This document shows, one piece after another, positions 1 to 12,785 of a DNA stretch of 64,000 nucleotides. The notes below the pieces were generated by a model, which was not told the DNA's origin, made no database searches, and saw only the letters and a list, made by a program, of their open reading frames with translations. The stretch covers positions 39,115 through 103,114 of the forward strand of contig VZRR01013415.1 of assembly GCA_013398015.1 (NCBI GenBank), given 5' to 3'. Source of the stretch: Oreocharis arfaki (taxonomy: Eukaryota; Chordata; Aves; Passeriformes; Paramythiidae). The translations under genes and the position numbers were made by a program. Position 1 is the stretch's first letter; each line of letters opens with the position of its first letter.

Positions 1-1899
1 TGTATGGAAACACTGCCCAGGAGTCAGGCTGTGGATAACTGCAGCAGTGGTGCCTCACGCGTGGCCGGTGCCTTGTGCTGTCCGAGCGCCTTTCCCTCGT
101 TATCCACCTCATTAACTGAGAAGGGAAGGAAGCAGGGAACGGCTTCTCCAGCCGGAGCCACGATGCCAGATGAAGGATGCATGATACATTTCCCTAAACT
201 TAAATTTGGCCCTTTTTCCTCCTGCCAAAACAAGCAAACAAACAAACATCTGAGAGTTCACTGTGGTTTTGGGGGGGGCTGGAAGTCACGGGGGCACTGC
301 TGATTTCCCAAGGCAGGATCGCTTTGCAGGGCTGGAGCAGTGCTGGCTCTGATGGAGGAACACTCCCGATCCAGGTACACGGCTGCCCTTGCCCTGGGGA
401 CAGTGCTGACAGGACACAGAACGACGGCCTGGGAAGGAGCTGAAAGGTTTTGATCACAGCTGAAGTCAGGAATCAGCAACATTCCTTCCCCTGGAGGTTG
501 CTGTGGCATGGATTAAAGCAGAACTAAAGTTCAAGCAAAACGTGAGCCAGCATTGCACAATGCTGGCAAAAGGTCCCGTCGTGAATGCTTCAAGATTGTG
601 GGGAAAAAGCAATTTAACCCATTTTCCAGCTCCTTCCCTACTGCTGTGCCACCCAGATCACCTCCAGGAGATCCAGGGGGATCTGCTGAGCATTCTGATG
701 GCAGCCCTGTGGCTTGGCACTGCAGAGGCTGGAGGTGATGGAGGGTTTGCTTTCTCTGCCAGGCCTGGCTGTCACACAGCCTGTCCCGGGGACACAGCTC
801 GGAGAAACCAAGGCAAGAGGCTGTTCCCCAAAACTCCTCTGTGGGACCACTTGGGATGGTGGTTTCGCTTCGGGACCCTGGATTTAGGAAGAAGGGGGCT
901 TCTTTTCAGAGCAACACAGCACAGAAACAGGGGCCAGATGCCTTTCCAAACGACTCCACACACCCACCTGCACCTTCCTAACCTCCCATGAGTGCTTGGC
1001 CCTGCACCCCTGTCCTGGATTTGTTCCATCCATCTTTGATCAGAGACATGTTCTCTATTTCCTGAAACAAATCCAACTCCAAAGCCACCCTGCTGTTCCT
1101 CAGCTGTCCCAGAGACCACTGCCTGCACCTCCTTGAAGGGGATGTAAAGCCCACGGTCCCCCCTCTGTGAACTTCAGGTTCCTGCAGGGGCACTGAGTGC
1201 TGAGAAAAGGCTCCCAGATCCACGCAGGCAGCACGTCCCGGGTGGTTTAGGGGAAGCAGGATCCTCACCTGTGCGAGCCCTCAGGAGCACCCCACCCCTA
1301 CACGTGCACAGGCACAAGGAGGGGCCACAGATGAGGGTCAGGGCTCAGCTCTCCCTCTCTCCCTGCTGCTGGAATCTGTGAGCTTAGCAAGCCGGGAGCT
1401 GCCGGGGTGTGGAGCAGCCTGGCACCAGGGCTGGAGGGAGGCAGGGATTTTCACACCTGGGCTCTGTGTGTGCCCGATGTCCCCTGTCACATCCCCCTGC
1501 AGCAGCGCAGCGGCCCCGAGCTGCAGCATTTCCATGGAGTAGCAGGGCTCTCCACCCCGTGGAAAAACCATCCCTGGCAGGGGAGGCGATGAGGAAAGTG
1601 TAATTATTTATCTACCTTTATCTAAAGGAAGAATAAGTTTTTCTTAAAGATGTTTTTATAAACAGGAGCACAATGCTCCTTACAGTATTTGGAACTAACA
1701 CTACATCAGAGAAAACTGAGGAAAGCTAAATCACAGCCTCTAAGAGAAGGCCCAGACTGACTGCAATACCCTAATTTTAGAAGGTACATATCTTCATTTA
1801 TTAATATTTTTCTGCCTCCATACCTCAACTTTTGTCCACCTGTCCCTATAGATCTCCACTGCATTTGCAGAAGTCAATTTATTTTGTGTGCTGCCATGC
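1..1899. other. Unassigned noncoding stretch
   Basis: I see no recognisable gene, RNA or transposon here. Composition is moderately GC-rich to about 1600 and turns AT-rich afterwards. The open frames present (up to about 160 codons near 503-991) occur on both strands and show no known domain, so I treat them as chance. Confidence 0.5.
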
Positions 1900-2336
1900 T
1901 GATGCCTTATCAGGGCACCTAAAAAACAGAGACTAGACAAGAGTAAGGGAATAAAGGTGGGTATTTATTTGAAGGGCCTTCACAGGCACACCCTGGGGAG
2001 CCAGAGGCTGCTGCCCAGATGGACCCTGAGATGGACCCCAGGTCACGAGTTCTTCACACTTTTATGAGTTTGGTCTATTTTGCATATCAAGTTTAATTCT
2101 CCAATTAAAGCTTCAGTTAATGATGTAATTTCCCCAAGCTCACCCGCCTTCCCAAGATGTTGGGTTACATTTTGGGCCTAGGACAGGCCGGGTGTCCTTG
2201 GAGGGCAGGCCTGGAGAGGCTTTGTTGTGTCTGTGTGGCCTGAGAGAGCAGCAGCTCACAGACTACAAGAAACTTCAAAGTTCTACTCTAGACAGTACAG
2301 GGTTTTAAACTATAAAAGTTAAAACTTAAGGCATCA
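1900..2336 (-). mobile_element. Solo endogenous-retrovirus LTR
   Basis: This 437-bp element starts TGATGCCTTA and ends TAAGGCATCA, a perfect 10-bp terminal inverted repeat of the TG...CA kind used by LTRs. It is flanked by a perfect 4-bp direct repeat, ATGC (1896-1899 and 2337-2340), a target-site duplication. On the minus strand the order is as expected for an LTR: a TATA-like ATAAAAG (plus 2059-2065), then about 95 bp later an AATAAA polyadenylation signal (plus 1964-1969), then a short U5-like end. No retroviral gag, pol or env sequence lies next to it, so it is a solo LTR left by recombination between two LTRs. The family is not certain: a 4-bp duplication is common for ERV1-like elements, while 5-6 bp is usual for ERVL and ERVK. 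Confidence 0.85.
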
Positions 2337-3124
2337 ATGCCACAATGCAAGATACTTTTGGAATTATCCAAACTAGGAGAATTATTAGATCGAAAGGTGC
2401 GCCTACAATAATAATTATACTTCCCAGCATAGCTGGATTTCAGGAACTCCATCTCTCCCTGCAGAGGCACGAGCCTCTAACACACCAGCCCAGTGGCCTG
2501 TGCCTGCTTTCACCACGGCCCGATGAAATCCAGGAGATAGGCTGGGAAAAATACGGGCTCGGAAAGCAGAGACACAGCTTTGATGTGCAACTACCACCCC
2601 TCTCCTCTTTGTTATTCCCTCTCCCTCATGCCAGGCCGCTCTCACAGATGCTTTCCCTCTGCCCCACGATTCAGGGGTCCCTGTGCAGATGAATCCATCA
2701 CTCAGATAACTATCCAGCAGCCACGAGGCACACAACGCCAAGGAAAACACACATCCATCAGCAGATACGGGGTGAAGCTCTCCCCCTCCGTGAGGGATTC
2801 ACCTTGGGAGTTTGAGCGCGAGGTGATGGCTGCAGTGAGGAGAGCTGGGAGGGAATCCAGGACCTGCCAAACCCCTCAGAGGATGCTGCCAGTGTCCCTG
2901 CCAGCGTGACTCACTGCAGAGGAACACTGCCCACACCTGAGGTGCTCCCAGCCTCTGCCAGCCAAGCTCTGCCAAGTCTCCGAGGGGAAGGTGCTGGTGC
3001 TGCACGTGCTGGTGGCTGCCTCAGGAAGGCAGCACGGACAGGACAGAGGCCATCAGCTCACAGCCACCGACCTTCCTGAGCTGTAGAAAACCAAAAATGG
3101 CATCCTGTGGTTTAAAATGGCCAA

Positions 3125-3177
3125 ATTTTTTTTCTTTTTTGGCCCCCTAAAAAGAAAAATAATTAAAAAAAAAAATA
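3125..3177. repeat. Poly-T/poly-A inverted low-complexity pair
   Basis: A T-rich run interrupted by one C (about 3125-3140) is followed after a short GC-rich loop by an A-rich run interrupted by one G, and then another A run. The two arms are roughly complementary and could fold as a hairpin. It could be back-to-back retroposon tails or a simple low-complexity patch. Confidence 0.6.
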
Positions 3178-6100
3178 AGTGAAAGCAGGACAAGTTCCCA
3201 TGGAGACACGGCTTCAGCACGTCTTCCATCCTGCCTTCCCACGGAGGCTGGGCTGGCCCCTGGCTGATCCCGAGCCCCCAGCACAGATTTCCCGACACAA
3301 CACACGGGTATGTGTGGCACAGGGAGCTGCCTCCCGAGCACAGGGACACCGGGCAAGACCCTCCCCCCCTCACACACCTCAGAACCACAGGAATTTGTGG
3401 CCTGCTGGGCCCAGTGAGATAAAAGATGTGCCAACCCCATCCGGGACTGGGGGGATGCTGGGACTGCAGGGATGGGGGTTTTTTTGGCTAAACTGGGAGA
3501 AGGAGTCAGGCTGGAGGATCACAGCCAGCCCAGGGGCAGATGGGGGTGGAAGGGACTGGGCTGCCCAGTATCAGGCATTGAGAGAGGGAGAATGGCTCTA
3601 GAAACCACCACCACTCACGTGTCTCATGGATCCTGACCACTCCTCCCGGCTGCTCTCATCAGGAACACCTTTAATTTTGATGAATCCATTCTTTCCACAA
3701 GCTGTGAGCATGTGACATGCCTCAAGGAGGACCCCTCCACCTCCCACCTCAGACCAGTAAAGCCCCTCATGGAGCTGCTCTACCCAGAGCTGGGCTGGAG
3801 CTTCTCCTGGTAGAAGGGTGACCTGTGCTGTGTGCTGCACTGGTTCTTTGCAGGGTTAATCCTCGAGGAACACAGCTTGGACACTCTGTGGGATGTGATG
3901 GGAGCTGGTCTGGACTCTGAGGAGGAGGCCAAAGTCAACAGCGATAGCGGGAGAGGAGCTCAGGCACTGGCTGGGAGAACAAGGATTGCACCAGGATGGA
4001 TCTGAAAACGTGACACATTTTCCTGGAGATGTCAAGGAAAATAAATTTATGTGGTGTCAGGGTGGCGGCCAAGAAGGGAAACAACAAGAGGGTGTAGCAG
4101 GTCCTCTCAATGCTTTGCTCCACTTCAATCCCACCCTTGGGTGGGTTTGGGTCTGTTCGGACAGAGGAGCAGAAATTCGAGTGAAGTCGGGATCAAAGCC
4201 TTAGGAAGCTGTTGGCACTGGTACAGTGCAAGAAATAGATGTATAACACAACATTTTCCTGTCATCCCAGTCCATTTTCCACGTATCTGGTGGGAGCCCC
4301 GACTCTTCCCTCCCACCAGCTCCATGCGATACAAGTGCTGTGCCTTTAAGTGCTGATCTAAGGGAAACCTGAGAGCTCCATGCTGTTCCCATGTGATGGA
4401 TCACCAGGAACAGCCTCTCCTCCCTGATATTACGGGCCCCAACCCGTGATCTCGGGAAGAATTCAAAGTCTGGCTTATCAGCAAAAAAATAATCTAGTTA
4501 AACTTAAAACAGCAAGACTCAACTCAGGCTAGAGGATGATTTATGAAGAATCGTGGACTTTGGAGACAGAGAGAGGGAAAGGAAGCCACAAACCCCACAT
4601 AGAGCCTGTAAAAGTTCCAGTTTATAATCCAACACGAGCGGCTGGACAGCTCAGGCTGGAAAATCAGCTGGGATTCATCACAAGGTAGAGATGAGACTGC
4701 ACTGAGCTCAGGGGCAGGAGCTCTCCCCTGGGCACGGGGCAGGATCTGACTGCTGCCCCTTCCCTGGGTACCCCCATCTCCAGGCTGGGGGTGACCAGGG
4801 GGATGTGGCAGATCTCACACGCTCGATTTGGGCACAGCCTGCCTTCCAGAGGAGCCCATAGCAAACTCCCTTTTAGTTACAAATAGCTGCACTTTTCCCC
4901 TCTTAACCAGGCAGAAATATTTCATTTAATTAATTAATGATTTGTTTAAAGCAGGCATCTCTATTATAAATATATATCTAAATATTTACATATGTACCCG
5001 GCAAGTTTTTTTTTTACAAGAGCAAGACAAAAAGCTGGAAATAAAGTGAAAAGAATTCATCAGAAACAAGGTGTCATCTCTGCAAAACCCTACGATTTGG
5101 AAATAATCCCTTTTTCCTCCAGGAAGCTGTTACATCCCAAACCTTTGGCTCGTGCTTACAGAAAGCACTGCAGGCATTATTAATGATCACTAAGATCTGA
5201 GCATGACAACATCCAAGCTCACACCGCCCTTTCTGCACAAGTATTATGTTCATTCATAAAAGGGGAAAAAACCCACACCCACCAACCTGACACCATCAGC
5301 TGGGATGCAAATATTCAGGGAACAAAGTGAGGCTGGACTTTTTTCCCTGTATCATTCTCCTTAAGGCCTTATATTTGAATAAAGACCCTGACAACAGGCA
5401 AAAAACCTGAGATTCTCTCGAGGGCAAAGTCACAGCTCGGCTTCCAGATGGGTCCCAGACAGGGAAAAATGGATTAATGAAGCCAGAAATTATTATGGGA
5501 GAATTGACAGGGGAAACCTTCCCTTGTCTCTGCCTGCCCCAAAGGGGTTTTGCTGGGGAGGGGGTTACAGGGATGCCTGAGGGGTTCTGTGGGGCTGGGA
5601 GTGTGCCTGGTAGGGCTCTTAAAGGCAGGGCTTTAATTCCTGCCAGGGCCCAAGCCTGGCAGAGCAGCTGGGCACTGCTGGCATTTAATACCCCAGACCT
5701 GTGTCCTGCAGGACTGTGGGATGGGGACAGGTGTGGGGGGCAGGAGGTTGCTGCCAAAAACCTCCCGTGTGCTGCTCCTGGAGGAGAGCTCTCCTCTTTG
5801 GAGAGGCTGTCCTGGGCAAGCCCAAACGGGGACATCAGGGCCCAGCTTTGGAAAGACCTGGATCATTGCAATGAGCAATGGAAAGGCCCTGCATATTAAT
5901 TCCTGCTGATTCCTCTCTCCTTTTGCTTATCAGTTCAAGAAACCCAAACTGAGTCTTGGGTTAAATTGGGTTAGATAAACCCTAGATAAATAAAACCTAT
6001 TTTTTTCCCCTGGTTTAATCCTTACGACCCTGCGGCAGGCAAAATATGCTTCCCCTTTAAAACCAGGCCTCTTAACCCCCCAAAATGGTGATTTGGAACC

Positions 6101-6427
6101 CATCCTCATTCCTTTAAATACTAATTTTTGCTTTTTTGGTGGCTCTTCATGTTGCTTTGATAAAACACCCACTGCCAAGGCTCACACGGGATTTACATTT
6201 GTGAGGGAGGGATTCGAGTCAACTGAATGCACCAAGGAAATCAGAGCCCACCCAGCCCCAGAATCTGTTCTGTCTCCCGAATTCCCAAATCCCTGCCTGT
6301 GGGAAGCACGAGGCTCCAGCACCACCAGGGGCTCAGCAGCAGGAGCAGAGGGATCGGTCCCCAGTTCTGCATGGGGCTGACATCAGTTCCTCCTGCTTTT
6401 ATTGACATGGTCCCAGCTCTGGCCTGA

Positions 6428-6443
6428 TTTTTTTTTTTTTTTT
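6428..6443. repeat. 16-T homopolymer
   Basis: This is an uninterrupted run of sixteen T. No retroposon body could be recognised beside it. Confidence 0.9.
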
Positions 6444-8641
6444 AATTACCTCATAATTCCTGCAGCACTCAGAGCTTTTATAAGCCTCCTGCTTTCCTCC
6501 AGGTCAAGAATGAGTGGCCCCAGCTGCCCCAATTTTTAATCACCCAATAGCAGCGAGCAGTAAAAGAGGAACGCAGATGCATTTCCTTGCACTGATGAGA
6601 GACTCACGGTGGGGCTTAAAGGAGGAAAAATTACTCACATTTTAAACAATTTTGGGGCCTCTCTTGCCCCATCCATCTCTTGGATGGAGGTACCCAGAGA
6701 GGTGGAGATGCTCTAAAGCCACGGATGTCCTCCATGGCCTGAGAGCTCCAGGCTCCCACTTCAGGGAGGTTTTGAGGGTATTTTTGTCAGACACTTTGGA
6801 AATGCCTTGCAGGAGAGGGTAGCGATCAGAGGTGAGTTTAGACCTGGAGAGTGGAGGAGTGGGCCTGGTGGGCTGCCTGTGGGTGGTAGGAAGCAGGTGG
6901 GGCTTGGCTCGTTTTCTGGCAATTAGGAACAGATCGAAGCTATCCGAGAGCAGGGAGGAGGGGCTGGTTTGAGCTGCAGCCAGGCAGGGTTTGTAGGGAA
7001 GGTTTCCCAGTAAAACCCCCACCATGCACCAAACCTGAGTACAGCCATGGAGACAGTCCCGTGCCACACTGGTGATGCTCCCACTGCCCACAGCGAAGCA
7101 CAGCTCTGCTCTGTGATCTGAGATACAGAGAAGATATTTTCTTCCCCAGCCAACCAGGCAGATCCCTGGGGCCCGGAGCCACCCTCTTCTCAGGGCACAG
7201 AAATTCCTCTGCAGCAGACACCCAGCAGGCAGCAGCTCTGAGGAGAAGATGATGTTATAATGCAATATAAAGTATGTCAGTGGGTCACTCGGTCCTGTTT
7301 GGGTTGGCTGGGGGACACGGGGACAGCACAGCTGCCAGCACGGCCCCGTTCACAGCACGGCCGTGCTCTGCAGCCCTGGGAAACCTCGTCCTGCCTGCAG
7401 GGAGAGGGCTGAGGGAGGGGAGGAACCCGTGGAGTTATCTGTGTGAGATACTCGAGCTGGGGGTTTCATGCAGCTCATGACACAAGCTGTGCTGCACCCC
7501 CCACCTGAGGCTCTGCAGGGCAGGTCCCAAAGCTGCTTTTGGGGGGAAAAACACAGAGAAGGGCTAAAAGTGGCCGTGTTTGGAGAGGGGCAGGTGTCGG
7601 AGGGCATTGCCTGGTGTGGGCTCCGTGGGGTGGGGCTGGCTCTGTCCCTCAGCAGTGACGGATGAGCCTGCACAGACAGACCCCGATCAGTCCCGTGGGA
7701 AGCCAGCACAACAAACTGCTGCAAATGCACCCACGAGGCAAAGCTGGTGCCGGCTGCAGCGTTTTCACTCCAACCCCACGAGCCCAGAGATGTCACCTCC
7801 TGCCATCCCCCCACCCTTTGGGAAGTGCAACCCCGCCACAGAACTCTTCCCTGTGCCACAGGCGAGCAGAGGAGAAGGGCAGTGCTCAAGGTGTCTGCAC
7901 TGACCCCATTCCTTCCCCTGGATGGATGCTGGAGGGAGGAGGAGCAACAAAACATCCCCTGAGAACATCCACTAGAGAGAGACAAGTCCTTCTGACCCTC
8001 CAGTCAGACCAGTAGCCCAGGCTGCGGAAAAGGGCCGGCCACGTGAATCCTCTGCTGGGGCACTGGAACAGCTGGCAGTGCCTGATTGTGTTTGTTCAGA
8101 TGAGAACAATTTTCCTTTGCTTGTGCTCTTGACAAATCCAACCTGGAGGCCTCCAAGCCTGCCTGCCAACAACAACACCAGGGCGGGATGGGACCGTATC
8201 TATTTCCAGCAGAGCTGTCAGCTGCACTGGGGGCTCTGGGGTTCACTGGGCTCTTCAGCCCTACGAGCCTCAAAGGGGAAATGTGAAATCACACATCCTC
8301 CAGAGCGTTGCCAGGCTCCCCCTTCCTTCCTCATCACCCACCTTGGGGGGCTCCCACCCATCCCCAAGGCCACGGGGATGGGCAGCAGGGGCTTGGCCAG
8401 GGCCGGTGTTTGCTGTGGGGGGAGAGGTGTCATGGTCACACGCACAAATACACACAGGGAGGGGTCACTTGGACTGACCAAGTCTGCTCTTCCCATGAGA
8501 AAGTCAGCCTGGAGCTTCCAGTGAGAGCAGCTGATACAGAAATACCTCTTTATCTATTGCCAAGCCCTCTGGGAAGGGCCAGAGCTCCTCCTGACCCTGG
8601 CATTCCCTGGGTACTGGGAGGAACAGAAATAACACAGGAAA

Positions 8642-8752
8642 CACAGAATGGAATCACAGAATATCCTGGGCTGGAAGGGACCCACAAGGATCATCGAGCT
8701 CAAATCTGGGCCCTGCAGAGGACGATTCCAAAAATGCCACCGCGAGTCTGAG
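8642..8752 (-). mobile_element. CR1 LINE 3' fragment
   Basis: The plus strand reads as the reverse complement of a CR1 3' end: a CACAGAATGG-type terminal repeat, then the sub-family signature with 'ggaagggacccacaagg', then a diverged stretch. It is 5' truncated as almost all CR1 copies are and carries no coding capacity. It directly precedes the pyrimidine-rich tandem tract. Confidence 0.85.
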
Positions 8753-8889
8753 AGACAGGGACTGAAGCAGAAATGTCCCAAGTGCCCCCCTCAAGTCCCA
8801 GGACACGAGGCAGGAGCTGCTTCCCTGCACACACCGTCTCCATCCCTGTCCTCGCTTCCCAGGAGCGCCGTGTGCAGAGGACATCACCA

Positions 8890-9232
8890 AACACCCTATC
8901 CCTGTCCCTACTCCATCCCTATCCCCACCCTATCCTTGTCCTATCCTTATCCCTGTACCTATCCCAGTTTTCCCCATCCCTACCCTTATCCCTGTCCCTA
9001 TCCCCATCCCTATCCTTACCCTTATCCCTATCCCCACCCTTATCCCTATCCCCATCCCCATCCCTATCCCTACCCTTATCCCAGTCCCTATCCCCATCCC
9101 CATCCCTACCCTTATCCCTATCCCCATCCTCATCCCTATGCCCTTCCCCTTCCCTGTACCTATCCCAGTTTTCCTTATCCCTACCCTTATCCCTATCCCC
9201 ACCCCTACCCCTATCCCATCCCTATCTGGTTT
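8890..9232. repeat. CCCTAT/CCCCAT-type pyrimidine-rich tandem tract
   Basis: About 340 bp consist almost wholly of variants of a hexamer (CCCTAT, CCCCAT, CCCTTAT, CCCTAC). The plus strand is about 80% pyrimidine with regular A. A 23-bp interruption containing 'cctatcccagttttcc' occurs at 8951 and again at 9152, so a block of about 201 bp was duplicated as a unit. The unit differs from the vertebrate telomere repeat (TTAGGG/CCCTAA). Forward reading frames yield Pro-Tyr-Pro or Leu-Ser-rich strings that are artefacts of the repeat. Confidence 0.92.
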
Positions 9233-10019
9233 TTCCCTAAGTTTGAATTCTCAGACACCTCTAAGGGTACTTTATCCCAGGTGCTGAACAATTCCAGCAG
9301 CACCTTCAGTGCCCAGTAAGAAAAAGCGTTTCTGTTTCCGAAACTCCCTGAGAAGCTCCGGGACACCCAAGAGTGAATCAAACCACAGCAGGAACAGAAG
9401 CCACTGAAATGAAATTAAAAAGAGAGGCAAATCATGATTTGTGGGCGCCTTGAGGCGGAGAAGTGGAGCCCATCTCAGAAACGAGGGATAAAACAAGACT
9501 TTGTATGAGGTCTGGAGAGATAACTTCAAGGGGAAAGCTGGACTGTGCTCTTCCAGCTGAATGGAGTTTTACCAGACAGCATTCTGCAGGCCCTTTTGGG
9601 CCTGATGCTCTCTTCAGAGAGCACCTCCTCAGGGTTCTGAGAGCGCTGTGCTTCGGGAGGGTCAGTGCCTTGTGCTGTGCCTCACTCCTCTCCTGCATTC
9701 AATTCTACTTGTAAAGGCAAGAGGAGATTTTTCCTCTTGTGGGCATTTCTCTGGAGGCGAAATTCCAGACTCCTGTATTTAAGGATGATCCCCACAGTCA
9801 GAAATGTTTGAATTTTTGACAGGATGGAAATTCCTTATTTCTTTAGCACCCTCTGTGTTCTGCTGGTGGGACTGAGGGATTGTGGAGCAGGAGGATCCTC
9901 TGGGAACCTCCTGCCTCGGTTTCCCCATGCACAGTGCAAGGATATGTTGGGAAGGGGTGAACACATCCCTGACATGGGCGCTGCTGCAGGGCTGATGGTC
10001 CTCGTGGTTTCTCCTTCTC

Positions 10020-10475
10020 ATGGAGACCCAGACTCTGAGGCTGCTTGCTCCTGGCGTTGGGAAGCCGGATGGAGCGGGGAGGGTCTGCGGAGGGCTTCCC
10101 TCGGTGCTCACAGACAGCCTCTTCCTCCTCACCAGACATCCTGGCTTCTCCTCTGGTGGGAGAAGCGCCAGCTCTGTGTCTCCTGGCACACGGCGGGGCG
10201 GTGATGGAGGGATGGAGGGGAAGCCGGGCTGGGCTGCGGCTCTGCCTCCCAAATTGCATCTCCAGCACGAGGCCGCCCGGCCCGCGCCGCTGCCGACAGC
10301 TTTATTGCTGCTGAGACGGGCCCGAGGGGAGAGCTGGCCCTGCACCATCCCTGCTCCGCAGCTGCGCAGGCAGGGAGAAGGGCTTCGGAGAGAAGGGGGA
10401 GAAATCCCCTGGAAAGCAGTGGTGGAAAGTCGGCCACCCTCAGGGAACGTCCTGCTTGCGCGGAGGAAGGCTGGT
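10020..10475. promoter_or_regulatory. CpG-rich block
   Basis: Counted by eye, there are roughly 25 CpG dinucleotides in about 450 bp, densest at 10185-10330 around 'ggccgcccggcccgcgcc'. The flanks have far fewer. Local CpG retention suggests an unmethylated element such as a promoter or enhancer, but no transcript, TATA box or exon could be tied to it. It may simply be a GC-rich patch. Confidence 0.3.
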
Positions 10476-12599
10476 GGGAAAAACTGCCCAGATGAGGGTT
10501 TTGTAACGGGAAAAAAGGGAAAAAAACCCCCAAAATTTTACACATCAGCTGCTCTTGGCCCTCCTAATCCTAATCCCAGGTCCTCCCACAGATGGGGTCT
10601 CACCTTCTGCCCCACGGAGAGCCCAGCACTAGCCCAGAGACAGTGTTTGATAGCCCAGGCAGCTGGGGGGCATTAATCCCCCCCAGCCCTGCTTCACTGA
10701 GATTCCCTCCCTTCCCCAGACCTTGTTCCTGCTGGGATTTGAGCCACACAAAATGCACCTTTTAACAGCAAAGATGTCACCTCACGAAGGAAAGGTCTGC
10801 CCGGATGGAGAGAGCAACATCCTGGGCTGGGCTTGGTGGCTTTTGCCTCCTGTTCTTTCCACATTGTCCTCAGCAACTCCTGGGCATCCTCATCGCTCCT
10901 GCAACCACCTGCATCCTCCCCAGGCTCCTGGTACTCACCACACTCCGTGCCAGGGCCATCAGGGAGCATTTCAGAGCTCGTTACCTTGCAGAAGACGCGT
11001 GAAGCAGTGCAGGGCAACATCTCATGGAAAAGGAGAGTGGAAGCAGCCGTGCTGGAAGGGATCACGGGGAGAGGGACAGGGAAGGGACCTCTCGCCCAGC
11101 ATCCCACCCACGCTCCAACATCCACCACTGTGGGGAGGTCAGGCATGCAAGCAGCACCTGGCCACGAGAGTATCTGCCTGTGCCACAGCCCAAGGAGCTG
11201 CTGGGTGTAATGAAGGCTGGGAATGGGGAAGTTTAGAAGGGGAGCTGTGGAAAACTGTCTGGGAGCTCTGCAGACAAAGCCTCCCTCACTCCAAAACAAG
11301 CAGCACACGGGGCTGGGGGGCTCCCACACGGCGTGGGGTGCCAGTGAGACACTGCAAAGTGAGCTGGGAACAGCTCAGGCCCTAAAGGGCTGCCTGGGCT
11401 GCTCCTGGGCTTGCAGAGCTGCTGGAGCAGGGTCCAGTGGGATGTCAGCTCTCCGTGGCTGCTGCCCGCGATCCCCGAGCACTGACCCCGTCTCCTCATC
11501 CTCCCTCTGTGCTCAGCTCACTCGTGGTGCCCCAGACGGTCCCAAAAATGCCAGTGCCCGCCGTGACCCAGGTGTGGAGGGCAGTGTGGGCGATGGCTGC
11601 CAGCCGGCTGCCCCGCCATGAGACCTCCCACTGTTCTCCAAAGAATGTCCCCTTGTCCTCCCCGACAGCCCCCCTGGCCAAGGGGCTGGGGGCAGTGGGG
11701 CACGGTGGTGTCGGGGACAAAACCCATCAGTGTGGAGTCCCAGACACAAAAGGGCCACAAAAGGGGTCAGACAGGGCTCCCAGCGGTGGCAGAGTGGCGG
11801 CTCCGTGCCAGGGCACTCCGAAGGCAAAGGCTGCTGCCCCTTCCCTGTCAGGGCCCTGGGAGCACAGGGAGCGAGGGGCACACTGGGGACAGGGCGAGGG
11901 GGTGCTGGGGACCCAGGGGGTCCCACACATCTGCATTTCCTTGGCTGAGCACGGAGCAGCCTGGATGGCAGGGAGCCCTCCTGCTGCATGGCAGCACCTC
12001 CCGCTCAGCTGGGGAGGCACCAGGCAGGCACTGGCTTCGAGCTGCGTCAGGAGTTCATTTTTCCAGCTAAAATAATTTAATCCAGTGGAAATTCTTTCTT
12101 TTCTCGACCTGTCTTCTCCTGTAAGCAGCCCATGCTGGGGAATGGCTGAGGAGCTGATGGGAACCAGGCTGGATGCCATGGCAAGTCGGCAGGCACAGGA
12201 AAAGCCAGCGTTTATGTCATTTATTTTCCTACCAAGCATAACTGAGCTGGGGGAAGGGGCTTGTTTTCTTCTCACCTGCTGAAACCTAAAGCCCAAGTGA
12301 CATTTCTAACGGGATTTATTATTCCTGACATCACATCAAGGGGGATATGTTGTACTTCCAGCTTCTTACAACCCCAACAGGCAGCGTGGCCAAGGTGGAA
12401 CAAGGTGCACTGAGATATGGTAAAAATAATCAGGTAAGGGGTCCATTGGTGCAGCAAAATCCACTGACCTGCTCAGGGCTCGGCAATCCCTCTCCCCATG
12501 GAGATCCTTGTACAGCAAATGCACCAGCTGGGATCCCTGTGGGATGTGGAAGGGTTGGATATCGGAGCTGGGCCATCCGCTTGTGGTTTTGTTAATATC

Positions 12600-12785
12600 T
12601 CCTGAGCAGCAGAAGTTAATGAGCCTGTGGGGGAAAAAAAAAATAGCTTGAAATGAAATTCTTTACAGCGAGGTTGCCAGCTAAAGATTACATTGGATAG
12701 GACAGTTATCGTGTGTGAAATGCTGGCGTGATTAAATCCATATTTGTAAAGGATTAACTGCTCTAGAACAGCTCCACGTCTGCTC
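12600..12785. promoter_or_regulatory. Possible conserved noncoding element
   Basis: This AT-richer stretch, with homeodomain-like ATTA cores (gttaatgagc, gattaaatcc, ggattaactg) and no repeat similarity, sits between GC-rich blocks. The call rests only on composition and motif clustering. A cross-species alignment would be needed to support it. Confidence 0.2.

Larger units (their letters stand above)
2341..8641. other. Unassigned noncoding stretch
   Basis: I recognise no gene or dispersed repeat in these 6.3 kb. There are short homopolymer tracts (a T/A inverted pair at 3125-3177, a 16-T run at 6428-6443) and an AT-rich segment at 4900-5000. A 207-codon minus-strand opening at 6642-7265 and a 211-codon one at 7350-7985 have no recognisable motifs and overlap open frames on other frames and strands. 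I read them as chance openings. Confidence 0.45.

Noticed and set aside
1900..2336. DNA transposon with terminal inverted repeats
   Set aside because: The TG...CA ends together with a TATA box and polyadenylation signal in LTR order and spacing fit an ERV LTR better than a cut-and-paste element.
8648..9319. 223-codon frame with Pro-Tyr-Pro runs and a parallel Leu-Ser-rich frame
   Set aside because: Both are translations of the pyrimidine-rich tandem tract, and the frame also includes CR1 sequence.
10020..12075. Several overlapping 180-220-codon frames in the GC-rich 10-12 kb block
   Set aside because: They overlap on both strands, contain no recognised domain and are expected when GC-rich DNA has few stop codons.
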